From NCBI RefSeq assembly GCF_003111665.1, contig NZ_CP022188.1, positions 3,100,001-3,164,000 of the forward strand: 64,000 nucleotides of DNA, given 5' to 3'. The stretch comes from Parazoarcus communis (lineage in GTDB: Bacteria; Pseudomonadota; Gammaproteobacteria; Burkholderiales; Rhodocyclaceae). Numbering within the stretch: the stretch's first letter is position 1; each line of letters starts with the position of its first letter. Below are positions 49,678 to 59,271 of this stretch, piece after piece. Below the pieces are notes generated by a model. It was not told where the DNA came from and did no database searches. It saw nothing but the letters and a program-made list of their open reading frames with translations. The translations under genes were made by a program, and so were the position numbers.

Positions 49678-51774
49678 CTAGTCGATGCGACGGACTTCGG
49701 CTTCCTCGACCGGTGCCGGCGCGGTGCGCGGAACAGCAGGGGCGGGGCTGTCGAAGGCGGGAAGCTCCGGCGTGCCGGGTTCGCCGCTCAGCAGATCGCG
49801 CTTGCTGGCGGAGGCGCGTTGTTCGCCGATCACATAGTCGTAGCGCGAGCGGGTGATGCCGGCGTAGTCCTCGCGCTCGCGCAGGATGACCGGACGCAGG
49901 AACACGACCAGGTTGGTCTTGGTGCGCTTGCGCGTGTCGTAGCGGAACAGGGCGCCGGCCACCGGCACGTCGCCCAGCAGCGGAATCTTCTCCTCTCCGC
50001 CGCTGTAGCTGTCCTCCACCAGTCCGCCGAGCGCGATGATGGCGCCGTCGTCGATCATGACCATGGACTCGATCGAGCGTTTGGTGGTGGTGGGGCCGTT
50101 GCCGGTGTCGGTGCTGGCGACCACGGCCGAGGCTTCCTGGTAGATCGCCAGGCGAATCGAGCCGCCTTCCGAGATCTGCGGCTTGACCTTGAGCGTGAGA
50201 CCGACGTCCTTGCGCTCGATGGTCTGGAACGGGTTGCTGACGGTGCTGCCTGAGCCGGTGTTGGTGTATTGGCCGGTGACGAAGGGCACGTTGCGGCCGA
50301 CGACGATCTTGGCCTCTTCGTTGTCGAGGGTGACGATGTTGGGCGTGGACAGGATGTTGGCGCTGACCTCGTTTTCAAGGAAGCGCGCAAGCATGCCGAG
50401 GCGGATGATCTCGCCAACACCGGGAATGGTCACCTTGCCGTTGCCTACGGCGAGTGTCAGGCCGTTGCCGGGCGTGGCCATGGTGCCACTTGCTGCGCCG
50501 GTGATGAGTTGCATCAGGTTGTTGCCGCCGCTGCTGAACGAGGTGCCGCCGACAATGGCGGCGCTGCCGCTGTTGTCGCCCGCCGCCCACTGAATGCCGA
50601 ACTCGGCAGCGCGCTCGGTCGAGATCTCGGCGATCAGCGCCTCGATGTATACCTGTGCGCGGCGGCGGTCGAGCTGGTCGATCACCACTCTCAGGTTGCG
50701 GTAGATGGCCTCAGGGGCGTTGATGATCAGCGCGTTGTTGACCGGGTCTGCCTGCACCACGCCGCCTGTGCCGGTGTCACTTCGCGTGCGCTTGTTCGTC
50801 GAACTGCTGCGCGAGGTCGATGCGGCGATGCCCATCGCGTCGCCGCCCGGTGCTGCGCTGGCGCTGCTCGCACCCGTGCTGCTCAGCATGGCGCTGCCCT
50901 GTGTGTCGGTGACGCCGCTGCCGCTCAGCGTGGCATTGAGCGTGTTGGCGACCTGCGTGGCGTCGGCGTTCTTCAGGTAGACCACATGGATGTTGCCTGC
51001 GGCGCCGGGGCGGTCGAGGCTTGCCACCAGTTGGCGTACCGCGGAGATGCGGCTGGGCGTGTCGGCGCGCACCAGCAGGCTGTTGCTGTTGGGTTCGGCG
51101 AGGATCTGCACGGCGCCGGTGCCGCCGGCTGCTGCGCCGCGCTCGGCGAGGAGGCGTGACAGCAGGGGCGCGAGGTCGACGGCGGCAGCATGGTGCAGTT
51201 CGATGACGCCGAGGTCGCCCTGCACGACGTCGAGCGATTCGATGACGCTGGCGATGCGGGCAACGTTGCCGGCGTAGTCGGTGACCACGAGGACGTTGTT
51301 CGCGGGAAAGGCGCTCACCGAATTGTTCGGCGCAACCAGCGGGCGAATGACCGACACCATTTGCGCTGCGGACTCATGACGGAGTGCGAATACCTGTGTC
51401 ACCAGGCGATCGCCCCCGGCCGCTGCGACGTTCCTGCCCACTGGTACGGCATGCAGCTTGGCGTCGGCCTCGGGGACGATCTTGGTCACCCCCTTGTCCT
51501 CAACAGCGGTATAACCCTGCAGTCGCAGGGCGGAGAGCAGGATCTGATACGCAAGCTCGCGCGCCACCGGCGTATTGGTGACGATGTTGATCTTGCCCTT
51601 TACCCGGGGATCGACAAGGAAGTTCGTACCGGAGAGCTTGCCGATGGCCTGAATGACCGCATCGATGTCGGCGTTCTGGAAGTTGAGCGACACCGGGTCG
51701 TCGGCCGCGAACAATGGCAAGGGCAGAAAGGCGGCAAGCAGGACGAGACGACGCAGGCGGGAGACAAGCAGCAT
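49678..51774 (-). CDS. gspD: Type II secretion outer-membrane secretin GspD
   Basis: The 698-residue protein has a signal peptide (about 24 residues, ending LFAAD), then N0 (VSLNFQNADIDAVIQAIGKLSG) and N1-N3 domains. The secretin core follows (VPFVTGQYTNT, ERKDVGLTLKVKPQI, the gate and MVMIDDGAIIALGGL, then PLLGDVPVAGALFRYDTRKRTKTNLVVFLRP). A Ser/Gly-rich insertion lies in N3 (about residues 270-320). It forms the outer-membrane channel. No obvious S-domain is seen beyond a short Pro/Ala tail. Confidence 0.96.
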   Translation of the reverse strand: MLLVSRLRRLVLLAAFLPLPLFAADDPVSLNFQNADIDAVIQAIGKLSGTNFLVDPRVKGKINIVTNTPVARELAYQILLSALRLQGYTAVEDKGVTKIVPEADAKLHAVPVGRNVAAAGGDRLVTQVFALRHESAAQMVSVIRPLVAPNNSVSAFPANNVLVVTDYAGNVARIASVIESLDVVQGDLGVIELHHAAAVDLAPLLSRLLAERGAAAGGTGAVQILAEPNSNSLLVRADTPSRISAVRQLVASLDRPGAAGNIHVVYLKNADATQVANTLNATLSGSGVTDTQGSAMLSSTGASSASAAPGGDAMGIAASTSRSSSTNKRTRSDTGTGGVVQADPVNNALIINAPEAIYRNLRVVIDQLDRRRAQVYIEALIAEISTERAAEFGIQWAAGDNSGSAAIVGGTSFSSGGNNLMQLITGAASGTMATPGNGLTLAVGNGKVTIPGVGEIIRLGMLARFLENEVSANILSTPNIVTLDNEEAKIVVGRNVPFVTGQYTNTGSGSTVSNPFQTIERKDVGLTLKVKPQISEGGSIRLAIYQEASAVVASTDTGNGPTTTKRSIESMVMIDDGAIIALGGLVEDSYSGGEEKIPLLGDVPVAGALFRYDTRKRTKTNLVVFLRPVILREREDYAGITRSRYDYVIGEQRASASKRDLLSGEPGTPELPAFDSPAPAVPRTAPAPVEEAEVRRID

Positions 51775-51786
51775 GGTGGTTTGGGT

Positions 51787-52287
51787 TCAATCCGTTGAGA
51801 TGGCATCGGTGCGGGTGTCGCTGGTGGCGACGGGCGAGGTCGTGCTGTCCGCCCCTGTCATGCGCAACGCCACTGTGCGTCCGCCCGCAGCGAGTTCGAT
51901 GCGGTCGGGCAGGATTCGCACCAGGCGCAGCCCGTCTGCCAGCGTTTCGTCCTGCAGGAGTGCAAGTGTTTCTCCGTCTGGTCTGCGCAGCAGGGCGAAG
52001 CCCGGTCGCTGGCCGAAGCCGGTCGCGAGCCCGATCAGCTGGTAGTCGGTGTGCACTTGCGCGCGGGGCGCGGGTTCGCTTTCGCCGCTGCCGAGCGCAC
52101 GCACGATGTCGCGCGCCGCGCTTCTGGGGTCGGCAGTGTGCGACGGCAGTGCGCTGACCGGCTCGGGCGCTGTGAGTTGCCAGAAGAGCGTCGCGCACGT
52201 CCACGCCGCGACACTCAGCGCAAGGCCCCAGGCCAGTGCAGGCAGCGAGGCCTCAAGGCGACGGACGATGGCGGGCAGGGAGATCAT
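51787..52287 (-). CDS. gspC: Type II secretion protein GspC, short form
   Basis: The ATG at 52287 (MISLPAIVRRLEASLP) gives 166 residues. A membrane helix at about 16-36 is followed by the homology-region domain that binds the secretin N0 (YQLIGLATGFGQRPGFALLRRPDGET). GspC proteins often end in a PDZ or coiled-coil domain of about 100 residues. Here only a short Ser/Thr-rich tail follows, so the PDZ domain is absent. It is the first gene of the cluster, 12 bases before gspD. Confidence 0.85.
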   Translation of the reverse strand: MISLPAIVRRLEASLPALAWGLALSVAAWTCATLFWQLTAPEPVSALPSHTADPRSAARDIVRALGSGESEPAPRAQVHTDYQLIGLATGFGQRPGFALLRRPDGETLALLQDETLADGLRLVRILPDRIELAAGGRTVALRMTGADSTTSPVATSDTRTDAISTD

Positions 52288-52403
52288 TGCGATGAATGGG
52301 GCTGCCGGGCTTGCAGCAGGGTGGAGCAAGCACATGAAGGCATGGGTTGAAAATGGGGTGAAAATGGGGGGGCGCCGGGCTGGGGTTCAGGAGCGCAGGA
52401 ATA

Positions 52404-52472
52404 CCCGGTGCTGCATCCCCTTCTGCGGGAATGCAGCACCGGGCTCGGCCCTTGCCCCTGCGGAGGCAAGGG
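52404..52472. repeat. Two strong hairpins between phoX-like gene and gspC
   Basis: A perfect 13-base inverted repeat CCCGGTGCTGCAT/ATGCAGCACCGGG (52404-52416 and 52431-52443) is followed by an 8-base one CCCTTGCC/GGCAAGGG (52449-52456 and 52465-52472). Neither ends in a T tract. They lie in the 200 bases separating two minus-strand genes and may act as an RNA-stabilising or attenuating structure. Confidence 0.6.
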
Positions 52473-52487
52473 AGCGGGCTGGGACGA

Positions 52488-54413
52488 TCAGGTGCCGATC
52501 ACGCCACCGTCGTTCTTGGTGATGATGATCGTGGCCGAACGCGGGCGTGCGCTGCCGCCCTCGGGCCAGTTGCTGTTGCCGCCTTCACCCGGATGCTGGA
52601 TGTTGATGAACATGGTCTTGCTGTCCGGGGTGAAGGTGACGCCGGTGATCTCGCACTCCTTCGGGCCGGTGAAGAAGCGGCGGATCTCCTTGGTCGTGGG
52701 GTCGGCGCACAGCATCTGGTTGTTGCCCTGACCGGCGTACTCGCCGCTGTTGCTGTAGTTGCCGTCGGTCTCGATCCACAGGCGGCCGGCGTCGTCGAAG
52801 GCAAGGCCGTCCGGGCTGTTGAAGGTGTTATCGACGGTGACGTTGTCCGAGCCCGACTTGAGGTTGCTGCGATCGGGGTAGACGTTCGGATTGCCGGCCA
52901 GTACGAAGATGTCCCACTCGAAGGTCAGTGCGGCTGCGTCGCCACCGGTTTCGCGCCAGCGCACGATCTGGCCGTAGCGGTTGGCGGTACGGGGGTTGGC
53001 GTCGTCGGTGACGGAGCGGCCCGAGTTGTTGGTCAGGGTTGCATAGACTTCGCCGGTGCTCGGATGAACCGTGACCCACTCCGGGCGATCCATCTTGGTG
53101 GCGCCGACAGCGTCTGCAGCAAGGCGGGTGTGAATCAGCACTTCGGCCTGGCTGGCAAAGCTTGAATCGGCGGCCAGCGTGGCATTGGCCGTCTTGTCGA
53201 GCAGGATCCACTCGCCATTGCCCATGAAGTCGCCCGTGGTCGAGCCATCGTTGAAGCGGGCAACATAGAGCTTGCCCGAGTCCAGCAGGTTGGCGTTGGC
53301 GCGGTCGTTGCCCTTGGTGTAGACACCATCGGATACGAACTTGTAGATGTAGTCGTTGGCCTGGTCGTCACCCATGTACACCACGACATGATTGTCGGGG
53401 GTCAGGGTGTAGGCAGCGTTCTCATGCTTGATGCGACCGAGTGCGGTGCGCTTCTTCGGTGTCGAATGACGGTCGAAGGGATCGATCTCCACGATCCAGC
53501 CGAAACGGTTCGATTCGTTGGGCTCCTTCGCGTAGTCGAAACGGTCGATGTATTCCTCCCAGCCGTAGCCGGTGGTCTGACCGCTGACGCCATAGCGCTT
53601 CTGCGCAGTCGTGCGCGTGTCGCTGCCGCTGCGGGTGCCGAAGTACTGGTTGAAGTTTTCTTCACAGGTCAGGTAGGTGCCCCACGGCGTGTATCCGTTG
53701 CCGCAGTTGTTCAGGGTGCCGCGAACCAGGGTGCCCGACGCATCGGCGCTGGTCTTCATCAGCGCGTCGCCTGCAGCAGGGCCGGTGATCAGCATCGGCG
53801 TGTCGCCGGTGATGCGACGGTTGTACTGGGAGTCGATGACGATCTCCCACTTGCCGCTATTGAGCTTGATGTGGATGACCGATACGCCGTGGGCGTGGAT
53901 GGCCTTGTAGGCATCGTCAGCGCTGTTCGACACGCCATCGGCAAACAGGTGGCGAGTGTTCACGTATTCGTGGTTCATCACCAGCAGGCCTTCCTTGCTG
54001 CCGTTGAGCGCAAAGTAGTGGATGCCGTCGTGGTTGTCGCCGACCTGACGTGCCTGGGCTGCGGCATCGTCGCTGGCGTCGCTGGCCCAGGTCGAGCCTG
54101 CGCCGGTGGAAAAGAGCGGCGTGCCCCACGGCGCGAACACGGTTGCCGTGTAACCCGGGGCGACGGCGACGCTGTCGTCGGTCGACGTCGGGATGGCGGT
54201 GAAGCCGAGGAGCGGGCCCGCCGGCGGCTTGGGATTGACCTCGATGATGCAGCCGCTCAGGCCGCCTGACATGAAGGCAGCGGCCGACAGGCCGAGACCC
54301 GTCCTGAAAAAGCCACGACGGCTGACGGCGCGATTCACGACCGACTGGAAATGTTCGTTGTTCGAGGTATTGGTCGGCAGGTCTTCGGAATCGAGCGGCG
54401 TTGACTGAGACAT
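52488..54413 (-). CDS. PhoX/DUF839 family phosphatase, Tat-exported
   Basis: The 641-residue protein has a long Tat-type leader (AVSRRGFFRTGLGLSAAAF) so it is folded before export. SGC at residues 53-55 (GGLSGC) resembles a lipobox, so it may be a lipoprotein. Conserved PhoX-type blocks are LLVMNHEYVN, GTYLTCEENFNQYF, RFGWIVEIDPFDRHSTPKKRTALGR, HENAAY and SPDGLAFDDAGRLWIETDG. PhoX enzymes are calcium/iron alkaline phosphatases. The function is by family only. It lies directly upstream of the gsp cluster, on the same strand. Confidence 0.88.
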   Translation of the reverse strand: MSQSTPLDSEDLPTNTSNNEHFQSVVNRAVSRRGFFRTGLGLSAAAFMSGGLSGCIIEVNPKPPAGPLLGFTAIPTSTDDSVAVAPGYTATVFAPWGTPLFSTGAGSTWASDASDDAAAQARQVGDNHDGIHYFALNGSKEGLLVMNHEYVNTRHLFADGVSNSADDAYKAIHAHGVSVIHIKLNSGKWEIVIDSQYNRRITGDTPMLITGPAAGDALMKTSADASGTLVRGTLNNCGNGYTPWGTYLTCEENFNQYFGTRSGSDTRTTAQKRYGVSGQTTGYGWEEYIDRFDYAKEPNESNRFGWIVEIDPFDRHSTPKKRTALGRIKHENAAYTLTPDNHVVVYMGDDQANDYIYKFVSDGVYTKGNDRANANLLDSGKLYVARFNDGSTTGDFMGNGEWILLDKTANATLAADSSFASQAEVLIHTRLAADAVGATKMDRPEWVTVHPSTGEVYATLTNNSGRSVTDDANPRTANRYGQIVRWRETGGDAAALTFEWDIFVLAGNPNVYPDRSNLKSGSDNVTVDNTFNSPDGLAFDDAGRLWIETDGNYSNSGEYAGQGNNQMLCADPTTKEIRRFFTGPKECEITGVTFTPDSKTMFINIQHPGEGGNSNWPEGGSARPRSATIIITKNDGGVIGT

Positions 54414-54660
54414 TCATGTTCTCCGGGGGGATAAGAGATCCGGATTCTGGGCACGACATATTGCAATGGCGTGAAACGGAGCGCGGCGACCTCATCCGTG
54501 CTCGAATTATTGTGTCTGGCGCCTGAAGATGCCGTGTCTGCGCGACGGCCCCTGCGCCCGGGGGCAGGGGCGAGTCTGCTCCACATTCGCGCGATTACGC
54601 GTGCGCAAAGGGCACCGGGCAGGGCGCTTGGCTTAGAATGCCGCTTTGCCTGCGCTTTTC

Positions 54661-56622
54661 ATGACCGATTTCGCCCATCTCTTCTCGTCCGATGGCCCGC
54701 TGGTGCAGGCGATTCCCGGCTATCGCCCGCGTCCGCAGCAGGTCGAGATGGCGCAGAAGATCGGCGAAGCCATTCGTGGCAACCGGGTGCTGGTGGCCGA
54801 GGCGGGCACCGGGACGGGCAAGACCTTTGCCTATCTCGTGCCGGCGCTGATGTCGGGCGGCAAGGTGATTGTCTCCACCGGCACGAAGACGCTGCAGGAT
54901 CAGCTTTTCAATCGGGACCTGCCCACGGTGCGGGCCGCGCTCAAGGTGCCGGTGTCGATTGCGCTGCTCAAGGGGCGCGCCAATTACGTGTGCCATTACC
55001 ACCTCGAGCGTAACGAGCGCGACGGGCGCTTCCAGACGCCGCAGGATGCGGCCGACCTGCGCGCCATTTCGCGCTTCGCCCGCCTGACCCAGAGCGGCGA
55101 CAAGGCCGAATGCACCGATGTGCGCGAAGACTCCGCAGCGTGGATCGCGGCGACCTCCACCCGCGACAACTGCCTCGGACAGGACTGCCCGCAGGTGAAG
55201 GAGTGCTTCGTCATGCAGGCGCGCCGCACAGCGATGGAAGCCGATGTGGTGGTGGTGAACCATCACCTCTTCTTTGCCGACGTGATGCTGCGCGACGAGG
55301 GCATGGGCGAATTGCTGCCTGCCTGCAATGCCGTGATCTTCGACGAGGCGCATCAGCTGCCCGAGACGGCCAGCCTGTTCTTTGGCGAGACGGTGTCGAC
55401 TTCACAGGTGCTGGAGCTGGCGCGCGATACGCGCTCGGAGACCGTATCCGGCGCACGCGACTGCATCGCCCTGATCGACGAGACACGGGCGCTCGAAAAG
55501 GCTGCGCGCGACCTGCGCCTGGTGTTCGGTACCGAGAGTACCCGCATGGCGGCGGCGCAGGCGGCGGAGAAGGAAGACTTCACCGCGCAGGTGGATGCGC
55601 TTGCCGCGGCGCTCGACAAGATGGAGGCGGTGCTCGATACCCAGGCTGAACGCTCGGAGGGGCTCGCGAACTGCTTGCGCCGTGCGCAGGAGATGAGCGA
55701 GCGGCTGCGGCGCTGGCTCAGCCCTGACGAGAAGGACCTGATCCGCTGGGTTGAGATCTTTGCCCAGTCGCTGGCCCTCAACGCCACGCCGCTGCATGTG
55801 TCGGACGTTTTCAAGCGTCAGCTCGAAGCGCAGCCGCGAGCCTGGGTGTTTACCTCGGCCACGCTCGCGGTGGGCAAGGCTGACTTCGGTCACTACAACC
55901 GCGAGCTCGGGCTGGCGTGGATGGACCCGCCGCCGATGACCGCGGTCTGGGGCAGCCCCTTCGACTACGCCACCCAGGCGCTCCTGTATGCGCCGCAAGG
56001 CATGCCCGACCCCAACTCGCCCGACTACATCGAGGCGGTTGCCCGTACCGCGCTGCCGCTGATCCGCGCCGCGCGCGGGCGCGCTTTCGTGCTGTGCACC
56101 TCCCTGCGCGCGATGCGCCGGGTGCACGAGCTGATCGCGGACGGTCTGCAGCAGGCCAATGACCCGCTGCCTTTGCTGCTGCAGGGTGAAGGGTCGCGCA
56201 CCGAACTGTTGGACCGTTTCCGCAAGCTGGGCAATGCGGTGCTCGTGGCCAGCCAGAGCTTCTGGGAAGGCGTCGATGTGCCCGGCGATGCGCTCTCGCT
56301 GGTGGTGATCGACAAGCTGCCCTTTGCGCCGCCTGACGATCCGGTGCTTGCCGCTCGTGTCGAGCACATGCAGCGTCAGGGGCTGAGTCCCTTCATCCAC
56401 CATCAGTTGCCACGCGCGGTCATCAGCATGAAGCAGGGTGCCGGGCGGCTGATCCGTACCGAGCGCGACAGCGGCGTGCTGTGCATCTGCGACCCGCGCA
56501 TGATCGAGAAGTCCTACGGCAAGGTGGTGTGGCGCAGCCTGCCACCGATGCGCCGGACCCGTGTCGAGGGCGAAGCGGTTGCCTTCCTCGAAACCCTGCC
56601 GCCACCGCGAAGCGCCGACTGA
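54661..56622 (+). CDS. DinG/YoaA-type ATP-dependent DNA helicase
   Basis: From the ATG at 54661 the protein has 653 residues. Walker A AEAGTGTGKT ends at Lys54-Thr55. A four-Cys iron-sulfur region lies around residues 115-185 (YVCHYH, AECTD, DNCLGQDCPQVKECF), then the DEAH box VIFDEAHQLPE. Motif VI is near the end (SMKQGAGRLIRTERDSGV). This is the XPD/DinG superfamily-2 iron-sulfur helicase branch, in the YoaA-like group by length. It unwinds 5'-to-3' DNA forks or R-loops in studied members. It precedes mobB by 111 bases. Confidence 0.92.
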   Translation: MTDFAHLFSSDGPLVQAIPGYRPRPQQVEMAQKIGEAIRGNRVLVAEAGTGTGKTFAYLVPALMSGGKVIVSTGTKTLQDQLFNRDLPTVRAALKVPVSIALLKGRANYVCHYHLERNERDGRFQTPQDAADLRAISRFARLTQSGDKAECTDVREDSAAWIAATSTRDNCLGQDCPQVKECFVMQARRTAMEADVVVVNHHLFFADVMLRDEGMGELLPACNAVIFDEAHQLPETASLFFGETVSTSQVLELARDTRSETVSGARDCIALIDETRALEKAARDLRLVFGTESTRMAAAQAAEKEDFTAQVDALAAALDKMEAVLDTQAERSEGLANCLRRAQEMSERLRRWLSPDEKDLIRWVEIFAQSLALNATPLHVSDVFKRQLEAQPRAWVFTSATLAVGKADFGHYNRELGLAWMDPPPMTAVWGSPFDYATQALLYAPQGMPDPNSPDYIEAVARTALPLIRAARGRAFVLCTSLRAMRRVHELIADGLQQANDPLPLLLQGEGSRTELLDRFRKLGNAVLVASQSFWEGVDVPGDALSLVVIDKLPFAPPDDPVLAARVEHMQRQGLSPFIHHQLPRAVISMKQGAGRLIRTERDSGVLCICDPRMIEKSYGKVVWRSLPPMRRTRVEGEAVAFLETLPPPRSAD

Positions 56623-56733
56623 ATCCGGGTGTGCCGCACACCGGCACAGCCTGTTCGCGATCAAGTCCGGCCTGCGCCGGCTTGTTGTATGCTCTTTGTC
56701 CCGAACAAAGAGACGTCGGTCAGACGCACGATA

Positions 56734-57228
56734 ATGAAAGTTTTTGGCATTGCCGGCTGGTCCGGCTCGGGCAAGACCACGCTGGTGGAGAAGCTGATCC
56801 CCGAGATCACCTCCCGCGGTCTGCGCGTATCGGTGATCAAGCACGCCCACCATGGTTTCGATCTCGACCGTCCGGGCAAGGACTCCTACCGCCATCGCGA
56901 GGCGGGCGCCACCCAGGTGCTGATGTTGTCCAACGATCGCTGGGTGCTGATGCATGAACTGCGCGGGCGCGCCGAGCCAACGCTCGAAGAGCAGTTGCGC
57001 CTGCTCGCGCCCTGCGATGTGGTCCTGATCGAGGGCTACAAGGCCGCTGCCGTGCCCAAGATCGAGATTCACCGCCCGGCGCACGGCAAGCCACCCTTGT
57101 GGCCGGAGAATCCGCATGTGGTGGCGGTGGCCAGCGATGCCGATATCGACTGCCCGATGCCGCGCCTGCCCCTGAACGATCCGGCTGTCGTGGTTCAATT
57201 CATTCTTGATTATCCGGAAGCCTCATGA
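56734..57228 (+). CDS. mobB: Molybdopterin-guanine dinucleotide biosynthesis protein MobB
   Basis: The ATG at 56734 (MKVFGIAGWSGSGKTTLVE) gives 164 residues. The P-loop GWSGSGKTT (8-16) binds GTP. Further family blocks are VSVIKHAHHGFDLDRPGKDSYRHREAGA and VVLIEGYK. MobB assists guanine-dinucleotide attachment to molybdopterin. The stop overlaps the moeA start by 4 bases, so the two are translationally coupled. Confidence 0.95.
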   Translation: MKVFGIAGWSGSGKTTLVEKLIPEITSRGLRVSVIKHAHHGFDLDRPGKDSYRHREAGATQVLMLSNDRWVLMHELRGRAEPTLEEQLRLLAPCDVVLIEGYKAAAVPKIEIHRPAHGKPPLWPENPHVVAVASDADIDCPMPRLPLNDPAVVVQFILDYPEAS

Positions 57229-58430
57229 ACGCCAATATGCTCAGTTTTGATGAAGCGCTCGGCCGCATTGTCGGCTACGCACGACCAGTGCACGAGATCG
57301 ACGAGATCGACACCATGATGGCCGCCGGCCGGGTGCTTGCTGTTGCGCAGCATTCGCCGATCTGCCAGCCGCCGATGGACAATTCCGCCATGGACGGCTA
57401 CGCGCTGCGCGTGGCCGATGTGCCTGCGCCGGGCACCCGCCTGCCGGTGAGCCAGCGCATTCCGGCAGGCTCGGTGGGGACGACGCTCGAACCCGGCACT
57501 GCGGCCCGCATCTTTACCGGCGCGCCGCTGCCCGACGGGGCGGACGCGGTGGTCATGCAGGAGTTGTGCGAACACGACGGCGACGCGGTTATCGTCAATC
57601 ACACGCCCAAACTTGGCGAGGCGGTCCGTCGCGCCGGCGAAGACGTCGCGCTCGGCGCCGAAGTGCTGGCCGCAGGTACACGCCTGCGTCCGCAGGATCT
57701 GGCGCTGGCCGCATCCGTGGGCCTGGCCCGCTTGCCGGTGCTGCGACGGATGAAGGTCGCGGTGTTTTCGACCGGCAGCGAGCTGGTGATGCCCGGTCAG
57801 CCCCTGCCACCGGGTGGCATCTACAATTCCAATCGCTTCATGCTGCGCGCGCTGCTGAGCCAGCTCGGGTGCGAGGTCGTTGATCTCGGCATCGTGCCGG
57901 ACAATCTCGATGCCACGCGCAAGGTCTTGCGCGAGGCGGCCCAGGGTAATGATCTGATCGTCACCAGTGGCGGCGTGTCGGTGGGCGAGGAGGATCACGT
58001 CAAGCCTGCGGTCGAGGCCGAGGGCAGCCTGGACATGTGGAAGATCGCGATGAAGCCGGGCAAGCCGCTGGCCTACGGTCGGGTGCATGGCGCGGCCTTC
58101 ATCGGTCTGCCGGGCAATCCGGTGTCGAGCTTCGTCACCTTCCTGCTGATGGTGCGACCATTCATTCTTGCCACGCAGGGCGTGAGCGAAGTCGCGCCGC
58201 AGGATGTGACGCTTACTGCGGCCTTTGACTGGACCCGCCCCGACCGGCGGCGTGAGTTCCTGCGCGCACGCATGACCAGCGAGGGCACGGTCGAACTGTT
58301 TGCCAACCAGGGCGCTGCGGCGCTCAATTCCACGACCTGGGCCAATGGTCTGGTCGATATTCCGGCGGACACGAAGATCGCGCGTGGCGAAAAGGTCCGT
58401 TTCCTGCCTTACGGCGATTTGCTATGGTGA
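57225..58430 (+). CDS. moeA: Molybdopterin molybdenumtransferase MoeA
   Basis: The 401-residue protein has the MoeA four-domain layout. The N-terminal part carries DNSAMDGYAL, IFTGAPLPDGADAVVMQE and KLGEAVRRAGEDV. The MoCF domain has VFSTGSEL, IYNSNRFML, TSGGVSVGEEDH and PGKPLAYGR, then GLPGNPVSSFVTF. It inserts molybdate into adenylylated molybdopterin. It is coupled to mobB upstream and followed by moaD within the same unit. Confidence 0.96.
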   Translation: MNANMLSFDEALGRIVGYARPVHEIDEIDTMMAAGRVLAVAQHSPICQPPMDNSAMDGYALRVADVPAPGTRLPVSQRIPAGSVGTTLEPGTAARIFTGAPLPDGADAVVMQELCEHDGDAVIVNHTPKLGEAVRRAGEDVALGAEVLAAGTRLRPQDLALAASVGLARLPVLRRMKVAVFSTGSELVMPGQPLPPGGIYNSNRFMLRALLSQLGCEVVDLGIVPDNLDATRKVLREAAQGNDLIVTSGGVSVGEEDHVKPAVEAEGSLDMWKIAMKPGKPLAYGRVHGAAFIGLPGNPVSSFVTFLLMVRPFILATQGVSEVAPQDVTLTAAFDWTRPDRRREFLRARMTSEGTVELFANQGAAALNSTTWANGLVDIPADTKIARGEKVRFLPYGDLLW

Positions 58431-58435
58431 GTTCC

Positions 58436-58690
58436 ATGAAAGTGAGAATTCTCTATTTCGCCAGCCTTCGCGAGGCCGTGGGCCGCGCCAGCGAGGAGCT
58501 CGACGTGCCCGCAGAGGTTGGCACGCTTGGGGCCTTGCGCGCGTTTCTGGCCGCACGCGGAGAGGGCTGGGAGGCGCTTGGTGTGGGGCGCAATGTGCGG
58601 GCGGCGCTCAACCAGCGCATGTCGGGGGCGGACACAGCACTGTCCGCGGGTGACGAGGTGGCGTTCTTTCCACCGGTTACCGGAGGCTGA
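58436..58690 (+). CDS. moaD: Molybdopterin synthase sulfur carrier subunit MoaD
   Basis: The ATG at 58436 gives 84 residues in a ubiquitin-like fold that ends in the required Gly-Gly (VAFFPPVTGG). The start lies 5 bases after the moeA stop; an ATG at 58424 inside moeA is in frame and cannot be excluded. MoaD carries the thiocarboxylate used to sulfurate precursor Z. moaE follows 3 bases later, giving the normal moaD-moaE pair. Confidence 0.93.
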   Translation: MKVRILYFASLREAVGRASEELDVPAEVGTLGALRAFLAARGEGWEALGVGRNVRAALNQRMSGADTALSAGDEVAFFPPVTGG

Positions 58691-58693
58691 GCC

Positions 58694-59173
58694 ATGAGCG
58701 TGAGCGTGCAGGAGGCAGATTTCGATACGGGGGCAGAGATTGCCGCCTTGTCAGCCGGGCGCCCTGAGGTCGGGGCCGTCGCGAGTTTTGTCGGGCTGGT
58801 GCGTGACATCAGCGAGGGGAGCGAAGTGTCGGCGATGACGCTGGAACATTACCCCGGCATGACCGAGCAGGCGCTGGAAGATATCGTGGCCGAAGCCAGA
58901 CAGCGCTGGACGCTGCATGGCGTGCGTGTCATTCACCGCTTCGGGCCCTTGTTGCCCGGGGATCAGATCGTGTTCGTCGGCGTTGCCGGCGAACATCGTG
59001 GCGAATCCTTTGAGGCCTGCGCCTTCATCATGGATTACCTCAAGACCCGGGCGCCGTTCTGGAAACGGGAGGAAACGCCGGAAGGGGCGCGCTGGGTGGA
59101 TGCGCGCGAGAGCGATGACTCTGCTGCCGAGCGCTGGTCCGAAGACTGGGACGAAATCGAGCAGCGCCGTTGA
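58694..59173 (+). CDS. moaE: Molybdopterin synthase catalytic subunit MoaE
   Basis: The 159-residue protein starts 3 bases after moaD. Family blocks: GAVASFVGLVRDISEG, LEHYPGMTEQAL, VIHRFGPLLPGDQIVFVGVAGEHRGESFEA, and the MoaD-binding and active-site KTRAPFWKREETPEGARWVDA with conserved Lys. It converts cyclic pyranopterin monophosphate to molybdopterin. It ends the mobB-moeA-moaD-moaE group at a terminator shared with the phasin gene. Confidence 0.95.
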   Translation: MSVSVQEADFDTGAEIAALSAGRPEVGAVASFVGLVRDISEGSEVSAMTLEHYPGMTEQALEDIVAEARQRWTLHGVRVIHRFGPLLPGDQIVFVGVAGEHRGESFEACAFIMDYLKTRAPFWKREETPEGARWVDARESDDSAAERWSEDWDEIEQRR

Positions 59174-59222
59174 GGCGGTGTGCTGTGTGATGTGATGTGA
59201 TGGTCCGGGAACGCGGACCATC

Positions 59223-59252
59223 AAAAAAACGGCGCCTGCGGGCGCCGTTTTT
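59223..59252. terminator. Bidirectional terminator between moaE and phasin gene
   Basis: AAACGGCGCC (59227-59236) and GGCGCCGTTT (59241-59250) pair around TGCG, with A residues on the left and T residues on the right, so it can end both converging transcripts. Confidence 0.85.
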
Positions 59253-59271
59253 CTGTGGACCAGCTTGCGCC

